Part shown: in pieces, positions 19,989 through 29,087 of the stretch | How the letters are laid out: each line of letters opens with the position of its first letter | Numbering within the stretch: the stretch's first letter is position 1 | From: Pseudoips prasinana | Taxonomy: Eukaryota > Arthropoda > Insecta > Lepidoptera > Nolidae | Direction: 5' to 3' | Assembly (NCBI GenBank): GCA_951640165.1 | Contig: OX621246.1 | Coordinates: 5,915,001-5,979,000 of the forward strand | Length of the DNA stretch: 64,000 nt | Notes under the pieces: generated by a model | What the model saw: the letters and a program-made list of their open reading frames with translations, nothing else | Databases searched by the model: none | Told to the model about the DNA's origin: nothing | Translations under genes and position numbers: made by a program

Positions 19989-20650
19989 GTTAGTGTCAGA
20001 GTTGTTCAGTCCCCCACAGTAGGCTTAAGAAAATAAGATAAATACCTAGAAGAAATTGTAACGGGTACCTCACATAATTAATTTAATAATAATATCCTGA
20101 AACATTATTCACCCACTGTCATCTGATCCCAAACTAAGCAGAGCTTGTACTATGGAAACCAGATAACTGATATACTACATACATATACTATTTTTCTTTT
20201 TTAAATACATACTTATATAAATAATTTACACCCGGACTAACAGACATGTTCATGCACACAAATATCTGTCCCGAGTGGGAATCGAACCCACGACCTGCGG
20301 CGTGACAGGCAGCTTATGTACCACGCCAACAGGCCTGTTTGGTTCCCGTTACGGCCATATAATTACATTTTCGACTGTTAGCGCCTAACGTCAGTTTTAA
20401 TAACAATATTAGTTAAATATCCTTTATTGGATCACCAAAGGGAAAAGATATATGCGAGTCTTATCCCAATCTACGATCTCTTCTAGATAATTCTAGGACG
20501 AAGTAACAGTGATGAGTTTATTAAAAAGAGGGTTTAACTCATCATTCTCTAATAACTATAACCGGGACCGGCAGTTTACTGAGTCCTCTGAAGTACGGTA
20601 CGGTAACACTCAGAAATTGAACCACCTTTTTTGCGGTCACCCACTAAAGT
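19989..20650 (-). mobile_element. SINE-5S, probably split by a SINE-A
   Basis: The 3' piece GCCTACTGTGGGGGACTGAA then CAACTCTGACACTAAC (19989-20030) and the middle piece GTGGTTCAATTTCTGAGTGT ... AAACTGCCGGTCCCGGTTAT (20552-20650) lie in the same minus orientation about 520 bp apart. SINE-A at 20086 and unassigned sequence lie between. One interrupted copy is the simplest reading. Confidence 0.5.
20086..20338 (-). mobile_element. SINE-A, full length
   Basis: On the minus strand: ACAGGCCTGTTGGCGTGGTA (A box), CACGCCGCAGGTCGTGGGTT with B box GGTTCGATTCCC, ACAGATATTTGTGTGCATGA, ATAGTATATGTATGTAGTAT, CAGTTATCTGGTTTCCATAG, GCTCTGCTTAGTTTGGGATC and an ATT-rich tail. Confidence 0.9.
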
Positions 20651-20904
20651 AATTAATGCTTTATTTATTTAAAACGGCAAGCCTCCAAGCTGGCCTTAAT
20701 AAGGTTTGTTAAAATGGGAAATTATTTGTTGAAAAAATTTGAAGTCGGTGTTACATTTTTAAAGCAGTTACTAACCGACTTCAAGAAAGTTATAAGTTTG
20801 ACATTATATTTTTTTTTGTATGATATTATTATATATTTTTGTATGTTATTGAGTAAAGCAATTTTGATATCTATTTTTTCATTTTATTCGAAATTGGAAT
20901 GGTC

Positions 20905-22085
20905 CCATATACATTTTGTTATGTGTTGGAGTTATGCCTCCGTGCCTCGAAGAGGAGAGCCAGCTTTCCTTCCGCCTAATACTCCCCCGTCGTGTCGATC
21001 ATGAGATTGATATGCCTCAAATTGGAGTGTCCCTGTGTTACATTTGTGCATTATGTGCACATTTTGGAATGTGTTGGCGCTATACCTCCATGCCTCGAAG
21101 AGGACATCCAGCTATCCTTTCCGCCTAATACTCCGTCGTATCGGTAATGGGATAGAGGCATAGTGTTTTTGTGGTACACTTGTGCATAGTGTGCACATTT
21201 TGGAATGTGTTGGCGCTATACCTCCATGCCTCGAAGAGGACATCCAGCTATCCTTTCCGCCTAATACTCCGTCGTATCGGTAAAGGGATAGAGGCATAGT
21301 GTTTTTGTGGTACACTTGTGCATAGTGTGCACATTTTGGTATGTGTTGGCGTTATACCTCCGTGCCTTGAAGAGGACAGCCAACTATTCTTGCCGCTTAA
21401 TACTCCCCCGTCGTGTCGATCATGAGATTCAGGCATAAAGTATGTCCCTGTGTTACACTTGTGCACCCTTGGGAATATGCTGGCGTAATACCTCCATCGA
21501 AGACGACAGCTAGTTATCCTTGGCGTCTAATACTCCCCCATCGTGTCGGTCATGAGAATCAGGCATATTGTCCCTGTGTTACACTTGTGCACTGTTTTGC
21601 AATGTGTTGGCGTTCGAAGAGGACAGTCAGCTATCCTTGCCATCCAATATTCCTCCGTCGTATCGGTCATGAGATTGAGGCATAAAGAGTGTCCCTGTGT
21701 TACATGTGTGCACTGTGTGCACATTTTGGTATGTGTTTGTGTCATAACTCCGTGCCTCGAAGAGGACCACCAGCTATCCTTGCCGCCCAATACTCCCCCG
21801 TCGTGTCGGTAATAAGATTGAGGCATAAAGAGCGTCCCTGTGTTACACTTCAATCAATCAATATTTATATTTATTGAAATTTGGTACAAGGAGGATCTTA
21901 AATATAAATAATTAGTTCACAAAAATCAACCACACAGGGGACATTTGGGAATATGTTGGCGTTATACGTCCGTGCCTAGAAAAAGAAAGCCAGCTATGCT
22001 TGCCGCCTAATACTCCCCCGTCGTATCGTTCATGAGATTGAGGCATAAAGAGTGTCCCTGTGTTACGCTTGTGTACTGTTTTACC
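20905..22085 (+). repeat. Tandem array, about 136-bp unit, about 8 copies, SINE-B derived
   Basis: Copies of ATTTTGGAATGTGTTGGCG recur near 20912, 21061, 21197, 21333, 21468, 21595, 21723 and 21943. Each unit continues ACCTCCGTGCCTCGAAGAGG, ACAGCCAGCTATCCTTGCCG, CTCCCCCGTCGTGTCGGTCA, TGAGATTGAGGCATAAAGAG, TGTCCCTGTGTTACACTTGT. Unit length varies from 127 to 136 bp. The unit parallels the SINE-B core block by block (see findings). A LINE-tail-like insertion breaks it at about 21849-21935. The many 60-108-codon frames here are by-products of the repeats. Confidence 0.9.
21849..21935 (-). mobile_element. LINE 3'-end-like insertion in the 136-bp array
   Basis: CAATCAATCAATATTTATAT followed by TTATTGAAATTTGGTACAAG interrupts a repeat unit after TGTGTTACACTT. 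On the minus strand it ends in a (ATTG)n tail, typical of CR1-like LINE ends. The insert is only about 87 bp. Confidence 0.5.
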
Positions 22086-22373
22086 CTACGTAGTTGGCTA
22101 ATTCAGCTAGGAGAACTGCTACTAAATTTATAAACATACTGCATCGTTAAGATATCGATGAAAGTGTTATTAATTATCATAATTTCCTTTGTTCCAGGTA
22201 CTTAGTTGACAACGGAACACGTGCCGATTACCACACAACGTAATTCGATGTAGGCACGTTCTCATTGTCAACAAAATTGTTTGGTAATATCACTTACGTT
22301 GGAAAATGTGAGGCGATTCAGTAAAATACTAATATTTGCGAAATTCTTATAGGTCTAATGAATTCTATACTAT
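22086..22373. other. No gene seen
   Basis: Short unassigned stretch between the 136-bp array and a SINE-A fragment. Confidence 0.4.
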
Positions 22374-22570
22374 TTCGATTCCCGCCGTTGACAGAAATTC
22401 TTGTGTATGTCCTGAGTCTAGGTGTAATTATCTATATACTTATGTTTTTACAAAATAGAAGTAGTATATATAGTATATCAGTTATCTGGTTTCCATAGTA
22501 CAAACTCTGCTTAATTTGGGATCAGATGGCCGTGCGTGAATAATGTACCAGAATATTATTATAATTATTA
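22374..22570 (+). mobile_element. SINE-A, head truncated
   Basis: Starts in the B box (TTCGATTCCCGCC), with a deletion of the TTGTGTGCATGAACATG stretch, then CCTGAGTCTAGGTGTAATTA, ATATCAGTTATCTGGTTTCC, AAACTCTGCTTAATTTGGGA and TAATGTACCAGAATATTATT. Confidence 0.8.
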
Positions 22571-22647
22571 ATACATAGGTTTTTCATAATTGAGTTCAAC
22601 TGCAAATAATAAGGTCTTGGATTGAAATTCCGGACCGACCCAGTGGC

Positions 22648-23070
22648 TGGGAATTCCGGCGGTGTTGCACGCCTGTGCCTCGAAGACGACGTAAAACTTT
22701 CGGACCTGTGGCTCTACCGGCTAAGTCGCCGAACATCGATTTCTTACATGGCGTCCAAATAAATAAAGGTTGAAAATGACTTAATCATTAAATAGGCTTC
22801 CATGACCACATATGACGTCATAAATGGTCCGGAATTGATTGTCAACGTTGAAGCCGGTTTAACGATTGATTAAGTCATTTTTAACCGTTATTTATTAGAA
22901 CGCGATTCAAGAAAACGATGTTCGGTGATTTAGCCGGTAGAGCCCCAGCGCACGATCTCTTTTTAGTTTTAGAACAGGCGTTCCATCGAAAAATCAGAGG
23001 GAGGAATAGAAACCGTACCTGCGTGTGCGCATATATCAACTTATGTACTAAGTGTCCAGCGTAATTAGCC
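22648..23070 (+). mobile_element. SINE-B copy interrupted by MITE-E
   Basis: The left part has the core GGCGGTGTTGCACGCCTGTG, CCTCGAAGACGACGTAAAAC, TTTCGGACCT. It resumes after the MITE with GCGCACGATCTCTTTTTAG, GTTCCATCGAAAAATCAGAG and CGTACCTGCGTGTGCGCATA. The tRNA-like head is missing. Confidence 0.6.
22708..22946. mobile_element. MITE-E (foldback), about 239 bp
   Basis: Ends GTGGCTCTACCGGCTAAGTC and its near complement GATTTAGCCGGTAGAGCCCC. Arms of about 98 bp pair with mismatches: AACATCGATTTCTTACATGG, AAATAAATAAAGGTTGAAAA, TGACTTAATCATTAAATAGG. A short unpaired centre contains ATGACGTCATAAATGGTCCG. A better copy is at 62878. No transposase. Confidence 0.8.
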
Positions 23071-23296
23071 CAGAAGCACTTTGTTCTCTATAATTGTTTA
23101 GGAACGAACTGGTGACAGAAATTATTATTGATAAGGACTTCTACTGTACTGTAAATTTCTCGACCCTCTCCCGCATTTGTAGATAACTTGATTGGTATGT
23201 TGGTCTTGCTAGTGGTTAGTGACCCGGTCTGCTTAGCCAGAGGTCATGGGTCCGATCCCGTCCAGAATAAATCTTTCTGAAATGAGCACGATTATT

Positions 23297-23373
23297 GGAA
23301 CGAAGTTGTGAAAGGGGGCTAGACGGACAAAAATCTTACGAAAAGTTGTCACGATACTTTTTACGCATGTTTC

Positions 23374-23417
<44 letters not shown>

Positions 23418-23578
23418 ATAAAGCAAGCCAGATATTTTCATTTCTATTTCGCATTGAACAGTGTGGTGTCGCGAGTGTCGCGATGATTATTTTTGTTGAG
23501 TGTATACAGGTTTTTTGTACATAATAAATAATAAGAAATAACTTCGTTCCATCTGGGTGTCCCTTGACACCTCTTAAG
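23297..23578 (+). mobile_element. REP-F inserted in SINE-D
   Basis: Same family as 19224. Starts GGAACGAAGTTGTGAAAGGG with a deletion of the CCTTATCGCACG segment. It has the longest CT run (about 23371-23414) and ends CCCTTGACACCTCTTAAG. The minus-strand frame over the CT run encodes an arginine/glutamate repeat, an artefact of the microsatellite. Confidence 0.75.
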
Positions 23579-23613
23579 TTTTATTTCTGTGTCTGGGTGC
23601 AATTTATCTATTA

Positions 23614-23792
23614 CTAGCTGTGCCCGCGGTTTTACCCGCGTTAAAGTTTGTAAATTAGCCTATGTGTTAATCTAGGGTGTCAGCTAACTCCATACCAAAT
23701 GTTATTGAAATCGCTCCAGCCGTTTAGACGTGAAGAAGTAACAACAACAACATACACACTCACAAACTTTCGCCTTTATAATATTAGTGTGA
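23614..23792 (-). mobile_element. Non-autonomous Helitron (HEL) inserted in SINE-D
   Basis: On the minus strand it starts TCACACTAATATTATAAAGG and ends CGCGGGTAAAACCGCGGG then CACAGCTAG, between A (23613) and T (23793) in forward coordinates. About 179 bp. Helitrons make no target duplication, and the SINE can be rejoined without a gap here. Confidence 0.85.
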
Positions 23793-23900
23793 TATGTGGG
23801 TATTTAGAAATACTTAAATATGTTTACCAGTTGTCTGGTTGCCATCGTGAAAGCTCTGCCTAATTTGGGATCCGATGGCATAGTTGTCTTAAGATATTTA

Positions 23901-24748
23901 TTTATAATTTTTCGGACTATTTGATCGCAATAACATAATAGAAATCTTTTATATTAATAGGGATTAAAGAGAGTATTCTTACGCTGGGTAGTTTCAACGT
24001 TCGTACTGTCATCCCCTATCTAGCTAATTATTACTTTTACCATGAGAGTGTCTTTATTATGTGTGCCATACGGGCGGTTTTCGTAGTGTACGTGTATCCA
24101 TTGATGAGATGCTGACTCTCCAAATGAGCGCTAAATAATTACGCTTGTTCCGCGACGTAGAAAGCTTATCCTCCGCATTATTTAGCGCTCATTTGCAGTA
24201 CAAAATCTCTACTGCTCTATCTAGCAGTGTGAATTTCCAGTAAAGCCTGAAGTTAAGAAACCATAACTGGTTAAAAAGAGTGAGGTTCTATTCTTTACTT
24301 TACTGCCTTTTGGTCAAGTTCTAGCATATTTAACTGCTACGCCAACAGGCTCGTCTATATATAAATAGAGCCTATAAAGCTGTAAAAAAGTGTCTACTAA
24401 AGAAGTATGAAATTTGCGTTTACAGATTACAAACCACACTTTTGCTTGTAATGCGATTTCAAACTCTGTTCAAAAACAACGCAAAAATTGCGTAACAGAT
24501 ATAGGCAGGCGCACAATAGTATGGTCGAAATGAGAACCTCCTCAATTTTGTAAGTAGGTTAAAAATGACTTATCCTATATATATCTTTTAAATAATTTAA
24601 TAACTCCGGATCACATGTCTTCATTAATTCAGATATTTATAATGCGCTGCCGTCCGCCACTGGGGCCGTGCCGCCCTAGGGGTGTGTAGTTTTAAGTACC
24701 GTCCTCATGAATTATTTTATGGGCTTGTTAATTTTAATGACTCTGGAC
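23901..24748. other. AT-rich stretch with one notable hairpin
   Basis: Contains the perfect 19-bp inverted repeat at 24121-24195 (listed separately) and a short SINE-A head scrap, CTACGCCAACAGGCTCGTC, near 24337. No gene seen. Confidence 0.4.
24121..24195. repeat. 19-bp perfect inverted repeat, 75-bp hairpin
   Basis: CAAATGAGCGCTAAATAAT (24121-24139) and its exact complement (24177-24195) flank a 37-nt non-repetitive centre. The size suits either a tiny MITE or a small-RNA precursor; nothing decides between them. Confidence 0.75.
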
Positions 24749-25149
24749 TGCCTTGTCTAGCGGCAGCGTATTTATCTACGTATATTGAGGTCTCGGTTTC
24801 AAAACCCATCCTAGGTGTTTCTGGGAGGGCTGCGGTGGCAGTGTGAGAAGTGTCCTCTACTGCCGCCACATGAAAGCAGCTCCGGGAAGACAGCAATCTC
24901 TTTGTGGCGCAGTCGCTGTGCCGGATTGGCAGGAGTCGACGATAGGGGAGGGCAATCCAGAGCCGTACCAGGGTGCGTGTCTCGACTATCTGGGACATAG
25001 CGCAAAAGGGGGTCACTGGAGCAGCATACCCGCGTTGCTGGGGCTCCCCATCAGGTGACAAAAAAAAACAATATCACTTTTTGGCCCGTCCTGGGGCTAG
25101 GACCCCGAACCTCATTGCGGCAAACTTGCTACCGTTAGACCATCGATGC
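24749..25149. mobile_element. GC-rich block bounded by two inward-facing tRNA-like heads
   Basis: The left head (+) is TGCCTTGTCTAGCGGCAGCG with CTCGGTTTCAAAACCCATCC. The right head, read on the minus strand, is GCATCGATGGTCTAACGGTA with GAGGTTCGGGGTCCTAGCCC then GGGCCAAAAAGTGATATTG. Between them lies about 260 bp of GC-rich sequence absent from other SINE-B copies here. A 114-codon minus-strand frame crosses it without recognisable protein similarity. Possibly two SINEs inserted head to head, or a distinct SINE family. Confidence 0.55.
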
Positions 25150-25257
25150 TTCGGTTCATTATACGTGAGTCGGTGATGACAGCTATTGGGTTTAAGATAC
25201 ACTTGTTTCAAGGCAAGTCAAGGTATCATTAAAGAAATGATCTTGCTAACAAAGACT

Positions 25258-25370
25258 GACTTAAATTATCGACTCTACAATCGGTACCAACAGCTTAACG
25301 TGCCCCCAGTAATTAAACATCAACAGTCAACCATCAATATACTGACCGCGTGCTTAGATACTTAACCTGG
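25258..25370 (-). mobile_element. SINE-5S fragment, diverged
   Basis: On the minus strand AAGCACGCGGTCAGTATATT (decayed 5S-like part) is followed by TGTTTAATTACTGGGGGCAC and GTTAAGCTGTTGGTACCG, matching the block after the 5S-like region. Confidence 0.45.
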
Positions 25371-25798
25371 CCATGCACTGGTGAGAGCAACTTGTGTAAG
25401 TTTACCAGTTGGAAGTAATGCACTTACATGTAAAGCAATGTTAAAGCACCGACAAACCTATCAGAACTTGATTCGCCGAAATAATTCGGTCAAGCGTTTA
25501 TCGGAGCAGAGGTTAATTGCTTTTACAGTTCCGGCTGCGATAACTACACTGTAGTTCTATTAAGGCCAACTGACCGTTCCATTTGAGTTCAAAATCGAGC
25601 CCAATTAAAATTATTTTAAGAGTCACTTCCAAATGAAGTAGGAATGATAGATATGCCGTTTAAGAATTGGAGTTGTGATAACGTATCAGTTTCTTTTAAC
25701 CGCCATCTTTGACTTTCTACAGTCCTTTAATTAACAGTGACAAGTTGAAATTGGATAATACGCAACAATTGCAGGTTTTATATGGAAATGCTTGCTAT
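25371..25798. other. No gene seen
   Basis: Unassigned sequence between a SINE-5S fragment and a SINE-B; only short chance frames. Confidence 0.4.
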
Positions 25799-26035
25799 AT
25801 TGTTCAACCGCAGGTAATGAGGTCCTAGGTTCAAATCCTGGATAGTGTATAAGAGTGATTATGAGTTTTTTCTGATAGGGAAATGTTGCAGTATCAGCCT
25901 GAAGTCTGTGAGGCGGTATCACATTCCAGTGTCTCATAGAGCGCGTAAAGCCGTCGGTCCTGTACCAACCTCTTTCTGGCCGTGTCGCTGGTCGTCTCAT
26001 CGGAACATGAGAGTGATGGAATAGAAATACACTAT
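25799..26035 (+). mobile_element. SINE-B copy, A box missing
   Basis: Starts TTGTTCAACCGCAGGTAATG with B box GGTTCAAATCC, then TTGCAGTATCAGCCTGAAGT, GAGGCGGTATCACATTCCAG, GCGCGTAAAGCCGTCGGTCC, CCTCTTTCTGGCCGTGTCGC and GGAACATGAGAGTGATGGAA. It stops before the CAT tail. The 89-codon minus-strand frame is its shadow. Confidence 0.75.
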
Positions 26036-26570
26036 TATATAAGACAGAGGAATTATTTTAATATTTAATATGTGGAAAATTTTAAATAGTCCTAAGTTAT
26101 CCTTATTTTATTTACCTTAGATAATTGACACTGAAATTTTCCCAAACAAAATATATTAATAAAATAAAATGTATTTGTTTCGAGATAGCATATTTCCAAA
26201 ATCAGACGTACTGGATATTTTTACAAGTTTCTTTCCTTTTAACAATTACACTTCAATGTACAGTAGCCGTATTCATAATTTAAAGACTTTCAACTTGCCT
26301 CTTTGCCGTTCCATCTACACTCAGCACTCACCGTTGTACCGTATGTGTTCGACTTACAACAACTTTTGCAACCAAACTGATATTGTAAGGTTGCATAAAC
26401 TTTGATATTAAGATTATACTCTACAACCTATTAAGACTTATATCAAGAACTTCCGTAAGTTCCCTATTGGAAACAGTATTCAAAGCGACCTTATTTTGAT
26501 CATGCTAAACTTGGCTAGGAAGAGAAGTGAATACTGAGAAACAGAGAAGGTGACCGTTGATGCATCACAA

Positions 26571-26619
26571 CTCACTCAGATGTATTTAAGGGCCCCCCCT
26601 TAAACCTACATCTGAGTAG
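26571..26619. repeat. Hairpin of about 49 nt
   Basis: CTCACTCAGATGTATTTAAG and CTTAAACCTACATCTGAGTAG pair with one small bulge around a run of G and C (GGGCCCCCCC). Confidence 0.65.
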
Positions 26620-26910
26620 CAAGTCTCAGACTCTGTCAAGTGTTGCGTTGGGTCTTCGTTAAGGGCACAACGCTACTAAAGAAGATTTCACTCCAAAAAA
26701 ACAATACGTTTTAAGTAGCCTAATACGGTATTGGAGTCATCATCACTGAGTCTATTCTGGATACTACATCAAAATTTACTTCGATCGCAAACTTTGAAAT
26801 GCCTGATCTCTTTACATCACGTCTATTATTAACGATACAATGCAAATGTCTATTAAAGTCTCAGTCGGTCAGTTAAATCCGTCTGTAGAGCTTTATTAGA
26901 TTTGTAGGTA

Positions 26911-26954
26911 ATATCTAACTCGCACAGTTCATGTTAAATGTACGAGTTAGATAT
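26911..26954. repeat. 12-bp inverted repeat
   Basis: ATATCTAACTCG (26911-26922) and CGAGTTAGATAT (26943-26954) are exact complements around a 20-nt loop. Confidence 0.6.
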
Positions 26955-26966
26955 ACGCTATATCGT

Positions 26967-27185
26967 CCGCCGTGGCCCAAGGTCATAGTGAGCCTGCCTT
27001 CTTATCCGAAGGTTGCGGGTTCGATCCTCGCACAAAACAAATATTTGTATTCATGAACATGTAGATTTGTCTTCGTCATGTGTATTGTTCATATTTATAA
27101 AAAAAACCTGTTTATATCCGTTGTACAATAATTGCTTGGTTTGGGCTAGATGGCGTTGTGTGATAGATATGAATGTTTATTTTAA
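26967..27185 (+). mobile_element. tRNA-derived SINE, diverged
   Basis: Head CCGCCGTGGCCCAAGGTCAT, B box GGTTCGATCCTC, then ACAAATATTTGTATTCATGA, a body with TTGTACAATAATTGCTTGGT and a GATGGCGTTGTGTGA end. The layout follows SINE-A but identity is low; it may be a separate subfamily. Confidence 0.6.
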
Positions 27186-27654
27186 TCGGCGACACACAAT
27201 TATATAGAATGAATGATGCTACTCTAGCTCATTCGCGCGTTGTTAATTTACGCCTCAGACGATAAATACGAACAGCTAAAGTTCCACACATACGTTGCCT
27301 TATTTTAAGAAGATCCACTTCTGTCAATTGTACTGCATGCACTTTTTTATATATTCGAAAATAATTTAATTTAGCTTTTTATTCGACGTAATATCACATT
27401 AAAAGACGGGCACATACGGACGAAAGATATGAATAGAAATGAGTTCTTATCTCTTAACTTCTTTTAGTAACCTCTTCCTGCATAACTCCTTAATTAAAAA
27501 GATGTATAATATTAAGTATGTATAGTATATTATTATAGTATAGTATTATTAGTATTTATACAAATATAAGTATATATTTATGATGCTTATACATATGTAA
27601 GGTATGTATGTAATAACGTTAAACATTTAATACACACGATAGTACACTTACAAC
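27186..27654. other. AT-rich stretch, no gene seen
   Basis: TA-rich low-complexity sequence around 27500-27600; no repeat family assigned. Confidence 0.4.
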
Positions 27655-27815
27655 TACCGCCTTTTCCATCTTAATTCTTCTTGTCCACCCAACGGTTGTC
27701 TGGCACAGATCGCTACAAAGCGATAAGACCGCCGATTGTACCTGTATTTTCTTTATTAAGATATTGTGTTTTCTGGTGCAATAAAGTGTACTCTATCTAT
27801 CTATCTATATTTTTA
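27655..27815 (+). mobile_element. LINE 3' end with GGTGCAATAAAGTGTA
   Basis: AACGGTTGTCTGGCACAGAT, CGCTACAAAGCGATAAGACC, GCCGATTGTACC and TTTTCTGGTGCAATAAAGTG lead into a (CTAT)n tail. Similar ends occur at 30829 (+), 31203 (-), 31885 (+) and, diverged, 28297 (+). I read them as 3' UTRs of a common lepidopteran LINE; the clade is not established. Confidence 0.55.
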
Positions 27816-27937
27816 TTGTACCCGTGTTTTTAATTGAATTTGATGAATAAAAGCTTACCATATTTTAAATGTAATTGACATACATATTTTAACCCAATGG
27901 AGATTATTATAGGTAATGATGATTAGGTAGATATGCG

Positions 27938-27997
27938 GGTAGCGAAAGATCTGTGATTGCGGAGATCCTTTGTCCAGCAGTGAATGTCTCAGCCTTT
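27938..27997 (-). mobile_element. REP-G/J remnant (G part)
   Basis: On the minus strand GACATTCACTGCTGGACAAA followed by GGATCTCCGCAATCAC, a diverged form of GACGTCCACTGCTGGACAAA. Confidence 0.5.
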
Positions 27998-28257
27998 AAT
28001 ATTTTTAATATTACCTAAGTCTTAAGAATTCCTATCAGCATAATCATAATTAATATGTTGTGCGTCAATTATTATGTAACAAACTATTTGATAAAAGCTC
28101 GTTAACAAGGCGGAAAACAAGCAAGATTAGCATTATCGAACTAAACATATATTGTGTTTAATAAGGAAACTCCAGAAGTTATCCTTATAGAGTTCTCTAA
28201 TCACTTAATTTTTATTCTTCATTGTGCACAGAAAATATTCAGTACAAAGAAGTAGGG

Positions 28258-28437
28258 GACTGGCCCGTTGGTAGTGGTTAGTGACTGCTACGCCAGTTGA
28301 CTGGCAGAGAATGCCTTGGGCATTAAGTCCGCCTTTGTTCATTATTGTGCATAAAGTTTTAAATAAATAAATATAGTGGGTTCGATCCCCACCCAGGACA
28401 AGTATTTGCGTGATATTATCTATAATATGTATTTATA
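28258..28437 (+). mobile_element. tRNA-derived SINE split by a LINE tail
   Basis: Head GACTGGCCCGTTGGTAGTGG then TTAGTGACTGCTACGCCAG, interrupted at about 28297-28374, and resumed with TAGTGGGTTCGATCCCCACC (B box), AGGACAAGTATTTGCG and TATTATCTATAATATGTATT. The insertion lies between the A and B boxes. Confidence 0.65.
28297..28374 (+). mobile_element. LINE 3' end nested in a SINE
   Basis: TTGACTGGCAGAGAATGCCT then TGGGCATTAAGTCCGCCTTT and a tail AATAAATAAATA. The fold AGAATGCCTTGGGCATT parallels GATCGCTACAAAGCGAT at 27709, so it is the same kind of 3' end, truncated to about 78 bp. Confidence 0.6.
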
Positions 28438-28939
28438 TGATATATATGTAATATCTAGAATAATACAAGTAGGTACTTATACTACGTTTTTTATTAGTTT
28501 CATGAAGGTATTTTTAATTCAATCTCCTAAACTTTTTATGTTATACCTTATATATATTAACATGACTCATGAGATATACCGAAATAATATATGTAATTAT
28601 TTATAAATTCACTCACGCGCATGAAAAATGTCACTTAACAAATTGAATTCAAATTTAGAACGACTCAACAACATTCGTCATCTGTCGGGGAATTCGGAAG
28701 TTGGCGCATTTTTTAATGTTTTGTGTTTTTGTGTGTCCGTATGCTTGTCTCTTTAGTCATTAGACGCATATAGATTTTCGCGGGAAATACACATGTTCTA
28801 TGAGTTCGCTTGGTACTGGCGCCAACCATTACTCAACCAGCCGTTATGCTAAGCTTATGAATAGCTCGTCCTTGAATCCAATACTCTTTACGACTAGACT
28901 TAGCATAGAGTCTGGAATTTATTCATGTAATAAATTGTT
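28438..28939. other. No gene seen
   Basis: Unassigned AT-rich sequence; an 82-codon plus-strand frame (28800-29048) runs into a SINE-5S and is not a gene. Confidence 0.4.
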
Positions 28940-29080
28940 GTTTAGGACGCTCAGTAGACCTCTAACATGGCTTAACTACTCTTATCAGGCTGCAGCGGTA
29001 ACGTTAACGTGCACTCAGAAGCACGTAAATGCTCGGAAAAATAATTAAATTAGAGGTTACTCATCTATGGGCTGACTGCG
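28940..29080 (-). mobile_element. SINE-5S fragment
   Basis: On the minus strand CAGCCCATAGATGAGTAACC (5S-like), TTCCGAGCATTTACGTGCTT, TGAGTGCACGTTAACGTTAC, CTGCAGCCTGATAAG and CCATGTTAGAGGTCTACTGA, then GCGTCC. Truncated at both ends. Confidence 0.6.
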
Positions 29081-29087
29081 TGCTTTT

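Larger units (their letters stand above)
23194..23900 (+). mobile_element. SINE-D copy carrying two later insertions
   Basis: The head TTGGTCTTGCTAGTGGTTAG, TTAGCCAGAGGTCATGGGTC (B box GGGTCCGATCCC) and AATGAGCACG precede REP-F. After REP-F the SINE resumes TTTATTTCTGTGTCTGGGTG, is cut again by a Helitron, and ends TTTACCAGTTGTCTGGTTGC, GAAAGCTCTGCCTAATTTGG. Both insertions are younger than the SINE. Confidence 0.7.
26036..26966. other. No gene recognised; two hairpins
   Basis: A 78-codon plus-strand frame (26169-26405) has no similarity I recognise and no supporting context. Hairpins at 26571-26619 and 26911-26954 are listed separately. Confidence 0.4.

Noticed and set aside
20714..21877. 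Many overlapping frames of 60-108 codons on both strands
   Set aside because: All but the first lie in the 136-bp array and repeat the same peptide pattern on both strands, as expected of repeats.
20905..22085. CRISPR-like or regulatory spacer array
   Set aside because: Whole units repeat, with no constant repeat separated by unique spacers, and the DNA is eukaryotic.
23233..23454. An arginine/glutamate-rich protein
   Set aside because: The RE repeat is the translation of the CT/GA microsatellite inside REP-F.
24717..25061. A 114-codon minus-strand ORF in GC-rich DNA as a host gene
   Set aside because: It overlaps tRNA-like SINE heads, four other frames are open in the same stretch because of GC content, and no domain is recognisable.
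26169..26405. A 78-codon frame as a small host gene
   Set aside because: No recognisable domain, splice context or conservation evidence; composition fits chance in AT-rich DNA.
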